A DNA stretch of 64,000 nt from Fragilaria radians (lineage: Eukaryota; Bacillariophyta; Fragilariophyceae; Fragilariales; Fragilariaceae). The stretch is taken from NCBI GenBank assembly GCA_900642245.1, contig CAAAJI010000006.1:564925-628924 (forward strand). The letters run 5' to 3'. This document shows positions 46,784-58,568 of the stretch, piece after piece (the stretch's first letter is position 1; each line of letters opens with the position of its first letter). The notes under the pieces are model-generated. The model searched no databases and was not told where the DNA came from. It saw only the letters and a program-made list of their open reading frames with translations. A program made the translations under genes and the position numbers.

Positions 46784-48055
46784 GGTAGTGGAGAAAGCAG
46801 TAGTAAGTAAATAGAGAAGAAACTATGAAAGGTATTTTTGTTGAGACTGCAGCTTGATGAGAAAATTGGAAAGACTTTTCTTTCAAACAATGACAGCGTT
46901 AGATCCTAATCCAGTTGGTTTGGTACCAAAAGGCTCGTACAAGTCCTTATACTTAAACAGTAGTAGCTTTAATTGGTAATTTTTTTAAAAAGATCAATCG
47001 ACAACTGTGTAGACTTTAACGATATTTCAGTACTAAAACGAAATCTTCGATTCCAATGCCTGAACTGGGAGAATGATGAAAATATTTTCTGATTCGTAAA
47101 TACTATTGTTTTTTTATGTTGTCCAATGTGTTGTCATATGATTATGATACTAAAGATACCGCACATTTGTGAGGAGAATGCGAAGAAGAATCAACGGGTA
47201 GATCCTTGAGAGCAAAACCATTCCGAATGACTGCCCTTGACTTACCTCAATGATGGAAGATTGCAACTGTAAAAAAGATTAGATTCCGCTTCATTTAGCA
47301 CTACAAGAAGGAAATAACATTATAGAAAAGGTGGATAATTTCCGTTCAATCTCAAGAAGTAACAGAAGTTAAATTACAATGTATGTCATAAATGTCATGA
47401 AAAATAATCTTGAGGTAAAATTAATATATTAAAACAGGTTAAACAAGTGAACTTACAACTAATTCGATAACTAGATTGTATAAAAACGTTGTATGTTATT
47501 TCATTATGGTTTCAAAATGCCTTAATGGTTGTAGCGCTGCACAATCCTATATTTAAGGGCAAATGTACGTAGATCAAGCAAGTAATTGGAGTGAATCTAG
47601 AGTATAACAGTCCATACTTAAACTAAGACATATTTTAGATCTTAAATCTCGGAAATTTACACTAATTTCCCACCATCACTTCATCTTGTCTAAACCATCC
47701 TCTTGGCCTTTTCTAATAGAGAATAGAGTAGCATTTTTGTAGTGCTCCATCAAGAATTCGAAAAGAAAATGAGCCAATGTTAAGGTTCCTTAGGAAATCA
47801 TAGTAAAATATAGCTTTAACTTCAACCAAAAATTCGAATGGTTCAATAAATCTGTAGTTTCAAACAACAGCCTCATTCCCATCGCAAAGGAGTACAATTT
47901 CATTAATTCATAAGAAGATGTATGGTTATCTAGTTACGACTTTAATAAAGTTACCGTTTATCTGCATGCGAAGTAAATGGACTCAGAAGAAATTAAAGGC
48001 ATTGGTTCCTTAAGAGAATGCTATCATGAGCCAATCGATAAAGAATTTCTTCACC
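46784..48055. other. Intergenic, 1.3 kb
   Basis: AT-rich sequence between two minus-strand genes. It contains no recognisable open frame, repeat or RNA gene. The part nearest 46784 is presumably the promoter of the SGNH-like gene. Confidence 0.5.
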
Positions 48056-49286
48056 TTAAACCATTCCCATTCCAGAATGTGATGGGAGAACCAATGGAGT
48101 TGCGTTCTTGACAGCAATGTAATAGTACCAAAAGAAGTCCAACATCAGAACAAGCTGTAGAAATTGAGAAAAGAGGGCGAGGTAACCAGGAAGCTTCGAT
48201 CCTGAACTGTTAGCCAATTCGTGATAGCTGTAAATCCAGAAGAAGAATTCCATAACCCTCCCAAAACCCAAAGCAGCTACAAAATGAGCCGTCAACAATT
48301 CCACAACTCCAGATGTCTGTTTCTGGAACATGTACAATTGCGGAATGAGAGCTAAAGATTCTAAGTACATGGCAAATGTCCATGCCATGTCACTCAAAAA
48401 ATCCGAATTCAGGTTTGGGTGTACCAGAACAGCCAAAATGAAAATTGGAACCGCCAGATACAACGCACCGAAGCCAGCAGGGACATTCATTTCACCGAAG
48501 CAATCCAATTCAGCTTGATAGGTTCGCTTGTAAGGACCCATGCAAGCATAGAGAGCACTGGATGTGAAAATCAAAGCCATGATTTCAATTGCATGATAGA
48601 GCCAGTCTCCAGACTTGTCATAGGGTAAATACCCTTCATGACGAATGATGGAAGTAAGTCTAAATAAGAAGACAAGACTGTATAGCTGCAAGGTCTTGAT
48701 GGATACCCCAGTAGCTCGCTGACTCTTAAAAGTCTTGAGATTAAGTATGCCAAACCCGAACATGCGAGACATCGCACCATATGTCATGAGAAAAGAGAAA
48801 TCTCCTCCTGACAAAACGAAGTAAACAAATAAGGATGCAGTAAAAAAACCAGCCCAAAGAATGACATTTTGATTCAGGGCAGCCAATGCTAAACTTTTCT
48901 TTCCTGTCTTTGTTTTATCTTCACCAGTTCCCTCTTGTGGCTTTGGGAAATATCCATGAATCATGAAAGTATCAGAAATTAGATCAATAGAAGTAGCAGT
49001 AATTTGTGCCAATGGGTTTGAGAGAACAGTGTATGTCAGAGAATAGACCTGAAATAGTCGATGTACACCAATACGATCATTCACTTACCGGATATCCAGG
49101 GGTATCTGTTGCGGGAGCACCGTATCCATAATTAGGCGGTGCTTGATACGAATAGTTTCCCCCCTGAGGAGGCTGACCATAGCTCGGAGATCCATAACTT
49201 CCAGAATTGTAGGTAGTCCCCCCTCCATAACCAGCAGCAGGGTTGGCTTGAAAGCCCTGTCTTCCGTATGGACCATCCGACGACAT
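48056..49286 (-). CDS. ER lumen protein-retaining receptor (ERD2/KDEL receptor)-like protein
   Basis: Two exons on the minus strand, 49286-49089 and 49048-48056, with an intron of only 40 bp, give 396 residues. The frame upstream of the ATG at 49286 has TTG only. The first 66 residues are Gly, Tyr, Pro and Gln rich and probably disordered. The rest is a multi-pass membrane protein: KTLQLYSLVFLFRL and MYLESLALIPQLYMFQK, then ELLTAHFVAALGFGR and QLVLMLDFFWYYYIA match in order the conserved segments of ERD2 (ELY...FR, ESVAILPQL, LTAHY, ADFFYYY). ERD2 returns HDEL/KDEL proteins from Golgi to ER. The protein is longer than classical ERD2 of about 210-220 residues, like the ERD2-like branch in plants and algae, whose ligand is unclear. 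Confidence 0.88.
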
Positions 49287-51335
49287 GACAAATTTCAAGT
49301 GGCAAAGAGTAGCTCTATCTTAGTTATAGCAGTAAGAATGATGTAATAATGCTTTCTTACAGTCTGTTGTATTCAGGTACAGACAATTCGACAACAATCT
49401 TAATCACCACAATGGCGGCACGAGGTTTCAATCGTAGGGGTCCACGAACCAATGACTAAAATGCCCCCTATCGATCGATCTCAGTCCTTTTCGAGAAGTA
49501 CTCGTACTACAACTGTCCCATAAGGATTGACCAATCCAATCCAATGAATTAGATTAGCACACTAGGCTACCACTACTTACTAGATTCTAACCCAGTTGAA
49601 TTTTGGTCGCATGATACATAGATTTAACAGCAAGCATAAGAATCATCGATAAGTGATGACACACTTAAGCAATGCGCATTCGAATGATACTGCGAGGCGC
49701 CAAAAAATCTCATTTTTCAAATCAAGCACAATAGCAAAGAAAGCGAAATCAGTAAGGAATAATTAGCACACTACGAATAATTTACATATCTCAGTACATT
49801 GTGCTCTGACAGGAAATATCCTACGAGTTGCTCTCATGACAATAATTAAAGAATATGTTAATACTTGGTAAATAAATAAATTAGTAGTATCACTAACATC
49901 ATTAAGTAAACTAGTAGCTTTGGGAAAATGAATTTTATACATGTGGATGCAATAATGCTAGTTCAAGCTATACATGAGAAATAAAGATTATTTACAATTA
50001 TACTGCTGAGCGAGATTTTCGAATGATTATTTTCTTTTCTTTGTATTGATACGATAGTAAATTTCATTTTATGCTACGGACGCATTTACATTCATTTCAA
50101 AACAAAATGTACCGTTTGCGTCAATGTTTGACAACGTCAATTACTTGGATCTTGCTAGATCGCAACTTCCTTTTAAAGATTTTGAAAAATATAAAGAATT
50201 CTCCAACAGGCAACATTTTCACATCACATACTCTCAGTATAAAGCAACGTTGGTAATGAGAGTGTTTGTAATTCAGATATTCTTGTATTGCACATTACAT
50301 TAATGTGTTGAATTTTGAAGAGTTAATCTTACCAAACCTTGATTTCGAATGCATTTTCCCCACATTTACTTTTCCCCTTATAAAGGATTTCTATTTAGCG
50401 AATAATTATTAGGAACCACATGTCTTTATCTGTGATATTATTTACTGTTTAGATGGATCAAATGTCTTGCAATGACACTTTAGATGTCATACTAGTATGT
50501 GTCGTCTCAACAGCTATTTACGCTAGACGGCAAAATTTGGCAATTTCTTCAAAATATATACTTGGCAGATTACTTGTATTTTCTGCTAATCATGGATCTG
50601 TCACCTGGCATCAATGTTCACAAACTATTAGCACCAAAACGGGTTGAGTGTTTTTCAGGCAGCCACATTAGTCACGTAAAGTAGCCCTTCGCAGGCACTT
50701 TGGATGCATTCAGAGTATATCTTTTCAGTGTACGGGGCATCAAACTCCATCCTTCATGGCATTGTCCAGGTATCAAACAAAACAAAACCAGCCATATCAT
50801 AAGCTGGTAATCGGTACAAGCAACAAATGATATATATGAATGAGTATATATTTAAGATATATGTATATATATACGTCTTACCAAAGTTTTATAACACGTT
50901 TCCACATTTAAGGTCTTTCGCGTGCTTAGAAGTAAGTTTGGCAGGAGTTTTGGGCATGAGTAGGCCCGCAAAGTAACATTTTATGCTTCATAGACCCAAT
51001 GTAGGGACACCTTAACATAAACTTTCCATTCCTACAAATAAAGGATTATAGTGATTCGAATCTCTGTACTATCATTCTAGTAATGCACAAACCTTATGAT
51101 GCAATATAACATGGATCGCCATCATTCAAAATTCCTACTTGATACCATTGAAACATGTCATTTCCATGGCAAAAATACTTGAAAAGCTCGGACACCTGGC
51201 TGAGCAAAAAGAGGGAAATTCCTTGATCAATTTGGTTGTAAGATCCAATGACCCCCAAAATTCATCAAATAATAATATTTCTCCAAAAAATAAGGCAGTC
51301 TACATGCTAAACCTAAATGATTGCAATCATCTCGT
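49287..51335. other. Intergenic between divergent genes, 2 kb
   Basis: AT-rich, with a TATATA-rich patch at about 50830-50880. Short frames at 50071-50256, 50453-50684 and 51139-51348 are unrecognised. The promoters of the ERD2-like and MSH1 genes must be at its ends. No RNA gene or repeat seen. Confidence 0.5.
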
Positions 51336-54300
51336 ATGTGGTCAGTAATCATGTCAGTACTTCTTATAACACGAAGATCTTGGAGCACAACGTCACATCT
51401 CGCCTTTGTAAACTTAAAAGCTTCTTACAAGAGTCAAACCCAGGGCAAGGCATTGAGAGTGACAAACCACGATGATTTATATCAAGAAATCCTTGAGGTT
51501 AATAACGGTCAGTCTCTTAATGTCAAATCGCCCAGACAAGTTTCTGAGGCCATATTTGGTGATAAGTCACGTAGTGTGTCACGAAGAAGCTTGATGGAGG
51601 CGATTGCGTCACGATCATTAGACCCTCAGAAACAAGCTTTAGCTAAATTAGTCCTACAATACCGACAAGTGCATTCGGGAAAGTTAGATCGAGACGAACT
51701 GTTTGAAAGTTCACATACTAATAGCGATTACAGTGAGGAGGTCTTGAAAGATATTACAGGATCTGGAAGTATCCGTAATCCAAACGAATCGTCTTCGGAA
51801 ACTCTTGGTAATGTTTTGCATAGCGGAGTAACTCTTTCTAATAGAAAAGAGAAACGAAAAAGTAAATCTTCCCAGTCCGCAGCGTTTTCGACATCGGAAG
51901 ATTCTTATGAAGACAGAATCAACAAATTATTTGAGGGGAAATCGAAATTGCATCCATATTGGCGAGATCACCTTCTTCGCATGACAAAAACGTCGGCACG
52001 ATCTATCGTAACTCAATTGAATGCTGAAATCTGTCCCATGGGATACGATCCAGTGGCGGTCTTAAATGATCCACTACGAGTAACTGACTCCACCGTAACC
52101 ACAGCAGGAAAGCGTGGTTCATTACTGGCATTTGTCAGAGATGAGAAATTACGAAACCCGGAATGTATTTTACTTGTGAGAGTCGGGGAATTCTACGAGA
52201 GCTTTGGTGTGGATGCTCTCATGCTAATTGAGCACTGTGGATTAAATCCAATGGCTGGAAAGAGTCGTGCTGGATGTCCTGTTCGAAATATCCAGGCAAC
52301 ATTAGATTGTCTCACCAAGGAAGACTTCAAGGTTGCTGTATATGAAGAAGCTACAGACACCAACTCTTCTCCTGGTCCAGCAGTCAAAGCGAGACTGAAG
52401 AATCGATACCTTGGGCAGATTGTTTCATCTGCATCGCCTTCATACCTTCATGATCTTGTATTACTCGGAAATATTGATACTCTATCTTCCCTTCCAGAAT
52501 CCAGACCGTATGTAGGGGTAATCGCAAATGCAGCAGGCTATACACTTGTCGAAGTTTCAATGGAAGATAGAAGTGTTAAAGTATCAGAGCGCTTAACTCA
52601 GAAGCAGTGGCTTGTCGCTTTTCAGCCTTCCCCCCTGTGGATCCTTTGCTATACATTGGCGAGGGCAATATAAGATCTCTTCCCTTTTTGTCGTCATCCC
52701 TCTCGAGTCGAATAAGGGTGAAGCAAATACCAGCAGCTCTTGTGGAAGCTCCGTCCTCATCTTACTCAGAGGTTGAGCGAGTGAAAAGAATAGTCCTTCG
52801 TGCTCTCAAGGGTTCGTTGGAAGATGTAATTGCCAATAAAATCGACGAAACTGACTTCACCCTCATTACTACAACTGCGCCTTCAGCCTCTGTTACCCAA
52901 ACAAAACCTCTCTATCTAGAAACTGCAACTCAACTAGGGTTGATGGGAGATAAGACAATTCCACCGTTAGTTGCGTCTCTGCTACCTGTGTCTGCCCCAG
53001 CTGCATGTCAACGATTCCTGCGTCGATGGCTTTTGTCGCCACCTCCCTCATTAGTATCGGAATCCATGTCTCAAATTATCTCGAGCTTGCGGCAATGTAA
53101 TCAAGCACTACCTTCATTACCCGTCTTACCACTCGGAAAGGTGGTGGCACTTCTGCACGCTGGGCAAGCAAGTGCTCATGTTTATGGGGAGATTTTGACT
53201 GTTCTGGATGCAACAGTTGAAGTAATGAATACGTGTGAATGGTTCTATCCACTAATGACGATTCTAGAATTCGAAACTGGAATAGCTGCAAATCCAGAGT
53301 CGTTGAAGAATCGTTGCTTAGATGCTGCGTCAGTAATAGAGGATATTATAAGCCCCTTTCATCATGTAAAACGGAAAGATCTTGACCATACGGATCAAAT
53401 TTCTGACTTTGGCGCTCTGATTCCAAGGCTTTTTTTCGAAAGGAATGAAGTAGAGTGGAGATTTCGAGTTCGTCCTGAGATATGCGAAGAAGCTTATCAT
53501 CGAGTTGACGAAGCTGCCCGTAGTTTAGTTGCTGTAGTTGCCTCCGATTTCTGGGGTTTGCCAAAATCTGACATATCTCAGTTGATTCAAAATGCTCAAG
53601 GCACAAAGTCACCTGTCATGCTAGATATCTTCAACAATCAAATTGCAATAAAGGAAGTTCCTCTAGATAGTGATCCTCAGAATTACTTTCATCCAAAGGA
53701 TAGAAATGGAAAAGTTATTCGCAACCGTTTCACTACATCAAAGGTTGAGGAGGCCTTGAGTGAATATATTCTTGCTACGGAGAACGCTTGTCGTGAGGTT
53801 TTGTCTACCCTTGTCACTTTGAGTGATCAAATTTGTAGTGGAGGACATTTATCCGTGATTGTTCAATCTTCTCATTTCAGTCTAATTCTATCAACAGCAG
53901 CTTACCATGCAGCGAAATCAAAATCTCTAGGATGGGCAATGGCTAAAGTTCTTCCGGGAGGATCTGATGAGCCTGATGTTGCTGGAAGATTTTGTAATGT
54001 TTGGCCTTATTGGATGGATCGAAGTGTTGCAGTGTTGAACTCATTTGAACTGGACGGTATGTTTCTCCTTACGGCGCCCAATATGAGTGGTAAAAGTACC
54101 GTTATGAGAACAACAGCAACTGCTGCCCTTTTATCAGCCTGTGGATTTTGTGCTCCTCTTGATGACAGTTCCGTTATTCGAAGATATGATAACATTTTTG
54201 TTCGTGGTGCATCTTCAGATGTTCCCATCGAAAATCTCTCCGCGTTTGGGGCTGAAGTTTTGGATATATCTGCACTGCTGAGATGCTGCACCTCCAGATC

Positions 54301-55066
54301 GCTTGTTTTTGTTGATGAACTTGGAAGGGGAACTTCTCCAAATGATGGGACTAGCATTGCTGCGGCTGTCATGGAGGCCATGGCTGAAGAGGGTATGAGC
54401 GGCATTTTTGCAACTCATCTTCACGGCATCCTTGATCTTCCGTTGCGCAGTGCTAGTCGTATTAGGTACAAGCGCATGACGCTAATCAGTGATGACATAA
54501 TTGGTGAGGTTTCGACTTTCCGACTTGAGGATGGAGTATGCACTGATAGTTTGGCTCTAGTTACCGCGAGGAGACTTGGCTTGCCGAAATCCGTTATCGA
54601 CAGGGCCTTAACATTCTCTACTATTTTATCAGAAAAAGCGTCTAATGATGCAATCAAAGAGGAATCGATTCCGGCTGAACATGGTTATAAGAAGAAGTTG
54701 CTTTCCGATGTGATGCGAGTGGTAGCTTTAATCCAAAGTGAGGGAATAAATCCCGTTTTTATTCCTCCAACATGGCGGTCTCCTCCCTCATTGGAGGGTG
54801 GTTCATGCGTTTACATTCTTGAGCTGCAAGATAACTCTAGTCGCTTCTATGTTGGAGAAACAGATACTTTATCACAGCGACTTCAACAGCATCGGTCAAA
54901 GGGGAGCATGTGGTCCAATGCTGCAGCTATAGTTTATCCCATGAAGGGAGGCAAAAGCCAAGCCCGTCATATGGAAAGCCTTATCATACGAAAGCTTGCG
55001 TCAGAAGGCTTTGATCTAGTCAGCATTTCAGATGGACGGACTATTTCAAAGAATACTGGATCCTAA
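51336..55066 (+). CDS. MSH1: MSH1-type MutS homologue with C-terminal GIY-YIG domain; one-base frameshift in the middle
   Basis: The reading frame from the ATG at 51336 continues in another frame after about 52601. No intron fits. Conserved sequence runs smoothly across (SERLTQ in the first frame, EAVACRFSAFPPVDP in the second), so one base is missing near 52600; with it the protein would be 1243 residues. The N terminus looks like an organelle presequence. MutS domain I has the mismatch-wedge Phe286-Tyr-Glu in VGEFYESFG. The ATPase has Walker A APNMSGKST near residue 913 and Walker B VFVDELGRGTSP with ATHLHG. The last 85 residues are a GIY-YIG nuclease-like domain (VYILEL, YVGET, then HMESLIIRKL). 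In plants MSH1 suppresses recombination and mutation in mitochondrial and plastid DNA. The frameshift may be an assembly error, an allele or a real lesion. Confidence 0.9.
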
Positions 55067-55541
55067 AATAATGGAAACTCACGTGATTTTGTTGTTTCGA
55101 TTCATTCCAAGATCTATGAATTAGTAATCTTGTCATTAACCATAGAATACCACCAATCAAATGATGATTGGTCTCATTATAGCAATTTATTTTTCTCCAT
55201 GTGTTTATTCCATATTAAATGCAAGTATGTCACATTTTCATGTTCTCAGCAATGCAGTTATTGTCACAACTAATACTGATGTTGGCTAGCCTATCGATAT
55301 CATCGTAATTGCAGTTAGCATGAATTCCAAAATAATTGCAATTGTTCAGAATGTTGGGTCATGACTAGTATCTTCTAAGATAATGGATTGCAATTTTGTA
55401 AACTTCACTAGTGTAAGTTATGATGCACAAGCCATAGCGTCTAGATGTCTACTTACTGTGAATACGCAGATTCATTTAAATGTATCGTATTCACTTCCAA
55501 GATATGGCAAGAATTACTATAGTCATTTTGTGAATGAAACG
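55067..55541. other. Intergenic between MSH1 and the hAT element
   Basis: 475 bp of AT-rich sequence holding the MSH1 3' end. It ends in the left copy of the 8 bp target-site duplication at 55534-55541. Nothing else is recognisable. Confidence 0.5.
55534..55541. repeat. Target-site duplication, left copy (8 bp)
   Basis: ATGAAACG immediately before the left terminal inverted repeat; identical to 58427-58434. Eight bases is the diagnostic length for hAT insertions. Confidence 0.93.
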
Positions 55542-55556
55542 CAGGGCTCGGTAGTA
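55542..55556 (+). repeat. hAT left terminal inverted repeat
   Basis: CAGGGCTCGGTAGTA, exact inverse of 58412-58426. Confidence 0.95.
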
Positions 55557-55700
55557 AAAGTTTTTGGGTACTATTTCCAGTAGTTACTGATAGTAAGAAT
55601 TGGAAAGTTCTACTATTCTGAATAGTTACTAATAGTAAAAATAAAAAGAGTTTACTACTTACTATTAGTGAAAAAATAGTAACTCTTTTTGCTCACAACA
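55557..55700. repeat. hAT left subterminal repeats
   Basis: Several copies of TAGTTACTAATAGTA-like motifs in both orientations, including TAGTTACTGATAGTA and TTACTATTAGTGA, plus an AAAAAGAG...CTCTTTTT inverted pair. These are likely transposase binding sites. Confidence 0.7.
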
Positions 55701-55723
55701 GCACCTGTCTACTCATGCATTCA

Positions 55724-58093
55724 TTAGTTGTAAAGGAAACTGGCAATGAAGTCCCGATTGTGATGTAACAATGTTCTGTCCCCAAATCTGTCACTTGACA
55801 TACATGTTTGGAACGGATTCATATTATTGTTTGCTGAAGAAAACCCAGATTCTTGGTAAGATGAAGAATTGCACCGGGGCAAATGAATGGATGCCAGTGT
55901 TAATATGGCTTTGAACTGAGGGTTTCTGGCTTCACCTGCAGTTTGAAACCACATCAGGGGATCACAATATGTCAATAGATCCATGATAGTTCGCACTTTC
56001 TTTTTATCTTTGTTTTCTTGCCGGAACTCTGACCACTTTATTTCAGCACATGTCTTGAACCATTTGGTGACAGTACTAGTGTTGTCTTCAATTTCTTGGA
56101 GCCAAGGATTTAATTCATTGATCAGATCATCATCATCTTCGTCAACAATATCAATATCAGAGTTGTTGTACTCGTTTACAGGGCCCGTGCTCTTGCTGGA
56201 ATCTCTGATCCCGGCATCAAGCATAAGAGTTTCCATTCGTTTTATCTCATCTTCAAAAAATGAGAGTGCTTCAATGTAATTTGAAGTCATTTTTTTGGCG
56301 TAACAAGCTGTGCGCGGATCCAGGAATACCACAATTGCATCATCTTTGGTCTGAGGTTTAAATCTTTTCAGCAATTGTTGTCTGAATCGATCTACACATT
56401 TCATAGCATTTGCTGTAAGCGTTCGGGCTTCTTTGGAATAGTGCTGCAAACTATTCAACAAAGAATAGGCTGCAAATGTGTCAGTTGCTTTTGGCCTCTT
56501 TATATATTCTAAACACTTGAACTCATCTGCTTCCATAAAAGCAAATGCTCTTATGCGCAAATACTCAGTGAAAGACAAAGTTATATACATCATTTGACTC
56601 TCACAAGATGCATATTTGGCAACAGAGACAGAAACACCTTCCATTTCTTGGATAGTGCACCAATCCACTGCTGAAAGTTTGCACCACAGAACATGGGACT
56701 GATAATCTTGTGCTTTTTTGTCCAAATTTTCCATTGCAAATTTCTCCATGGTGAAATAGTGGAACAAAGATGTGCTGAGAAGCTTGTGTACTGATGATAC
56801 GCGTGTTTCTCCGCTGTAGGCTGGCCTACCTTCAGGACAGTTCCAATGTTTTTGAGTAGTCCTTAACCGCTCCAAGCGCTGGGAAGTTCCAAAATAGTTT
56901 GCAATTTCCTGTAATGTGTTGATGATATGCTTACCATCAAGAAACTCACCACCAGGAGTAATAATGCTGGTAACTTTGTAACAATTTCCTTCTGTGTTTA
57001 CTGCGTATGTCCCATCTTCATTTCTGGCAAATTTGGATTTTGTGTTTTCAAGGAGTCCATATCCATATTTTAGTGATGAGTTTAATTCGTGCATTGTACA
57101 ATTGACTTGCTTGGCATCTTCTGAGAACTCTTCTGCAACATTGACAGCAGAACTTGTTGTGTCTGACACAATTGAATAGCACCATTGACTAAAGTCAAAT
57201 TGATACTGCTTCAGTAATGAGTGCTCCATCAAGGTTGCATTAAGCTCAGCTTTGTGACTTAAATTGTTCTTCACAAGACCCAATTTGACTTTAATCAATT
57301 GCATTTCCCATATAAATGAACATGAAAACCCCAAGTAGTTGTTGCCATCATTCCCGGTCCACATATCATGCATCAGATGCATGAACTTATTTCCACACTT
57401 ATCTTGGGATGCTTCATTTGCCATTTTTGATAGTTGTATTCAAAATCTACTGATTTCAAAATCAATCAGATCATTGAACGTGTCCCTTGACATTGTGGTG
57501 TAGTCTTTGACCAGCGGGGTCATCATGGCTTTGAAATTTGGGGATTCAATTATATTCAGAGGCCTTCCATCCAAGTACAGCCATTTTGCCATCCGTCCTC
57601 TTAAGTTTTCCATAGAGTCAATTTTTGGAAACATGGATGCTATATTGCTGGATGAACATTGTGATTCCAAGTTAATCTCAGAGCGCTTCCGTTTAGCTGA
57701 AACCTGTGGTTGCAAGAATGCTTCCACTTCTTTGTTGTTCCCATGCTTCGTCTTTAAATGCTTCAGCAAATTCGATGTATTATTCGTGTCGACTGATAGG
57801 CACTTTTTCCATGTGTGCTTGTCACAGTTAGTACCTTGGAGATCTTTCAAACACAGAGAACAGAGAAGTGACTTTAATTTCCCTTCTCGTTCAAGTTTAA
57901 TTGGCTTTGCCAGTTTTCTATAGAACTTGAACACATTATGCTTCTTCGAAGTAACCTTTTCATGCTTATATGACATTGGGATCATAAATTCATCAAGACT
58001 ATCATTTTTACAATCTTCTGCAGGGCTGTTATCTTCACTGAGGATATCTTCACCGCTTTCGTCGCTTCGACCATCACCAGTAATTGATTTCAT
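55724..58093 (-). CDS. hAT transposase, one in-frame TGA
   Basis: Minus-strand frame from the first ATG at 58093 to the stop at 55724, about 788 residues, with one in-frame TGA at 57442-57440 (codon 218). The frame is open upstream to a GTG at 58192, but no earlier ATG exists. A BED-type zinc finger occupies about 55-118 with Cys78-x2-Cys81 and His112-x4-His117. The part after the stop contains the usual hAT core, DPRTACYAKKM, and near the C terminus DLLTYCDPLMWFQTAGEA followed by LASIHLPRCNSSS and DRFGDRTLLHHNRDFI, corresponding to the hAT dimerisation domain (W...YP.L...A...L.IP...SE). A 39 bp GT...AG segment around the stop could in principle be spliced out in frame, but its acceptor is weak. 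Otherwise this is a single-lesion pseudogene. Confidence 0.85.
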
Positions 58094-58229
58094 GATGATG
58101 ATGCCACTCAAAATAAAAATGAACGGTCCAGCGGTCGAGACAACGGACTTCAGTATACTTAAGATAGGGTTTTGGTTAGCAAAAACAGGCACATTTTGAG
58201 GTTAATTGGTAATTTTTGAATTTTTTGAG

Positions 58230-58411
58230 AGCCGTCAAAATAGTAAAAGCAGTATATAAAATAGTTCAATATAGTTAACTATAGTAGAAGCTCAAGAGGA
58301 TTACTATTTTAAATAGTTACTAATAGTACAAATGGAAATCTATTACTATTTGCGGTATTACTATTTAAGAAATAGTTACTATTTAAAATTATAGTTACTA
58401 TTCCTACATAG
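58230..58411. repeat. hAT right subterminal repeats
   Basis: At least six copies of ATAGTTACTA or TTACTATTT-type motifs between the transposase start and the right terminal repeat, matching the left subterminal motifs. The transposase promoter also lies here. Confidence 0.7.
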
Positions 58412-58426
58412 TACTACCGAGCCCTG
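58412..58426 (-). repeat. hAT right terminal inverted repeat
   Basis: TACTACCGAGCCCTG, exact reverse complement of the left end. Confidence 0.95.
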
Positions 58427-58434
58427 ATGAAACG
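58427..58434. repeat. Target-site duplication, right copy (8 bp)
   Basis: ATGAAACG, identical to 55534-55541. Confidence 0.93.
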
Positions 58435-58568
58435 AGCCAGAAATACGATTTAGGTGAAAATGAAATGGGTTACCCAAAACCCTGAAAAAGTAAGGTTTTG
58501 GTTAAAAATATATAAATACCCCTTGCTATCACCAGCGTACGTTACAACATAACCTCCCCTCCTCAAAA

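Larger units (their letters stand above)
55542..58426 (-). mobile_element. Complete hAT-superfamily DNA transposon (2885 bp)
   Basis: Both ends carry the same 15 bp terminal inverted repeat, CAGGGCTCGGTAGTA at 55542-55556 and its reverse complement at 58412-58426. The CAGGG start is typical of hAT. The element is flanked by a perfect 8 bp duplication, ATGAAACG. Inside is a minus-strand transposase with BED zinc finger and hAT dimerisation region, broken by a single in-frame TGA. Subterminal regions at both ends are dense in AGTTACTA-type motifs, as expected for transposase binding. Perfect ends, an exact target duplication and a nearly intact transposase suggest recent insertion (inference). 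It sits between MSH1 and the p24 gene and interrupts neither. Confidence 0.95.

Noticed and set aside
52560..52620. An intron to explain the MSH1 frame change
   Set aside because: Conserved sequence continues right up to both sides of the break, leaving no room for any GT-AG intron of realistic size.
57507..58199. Plus-strand frames opposite the transposase
   Set aside because: These are shadows of the BED-domain coding strand.
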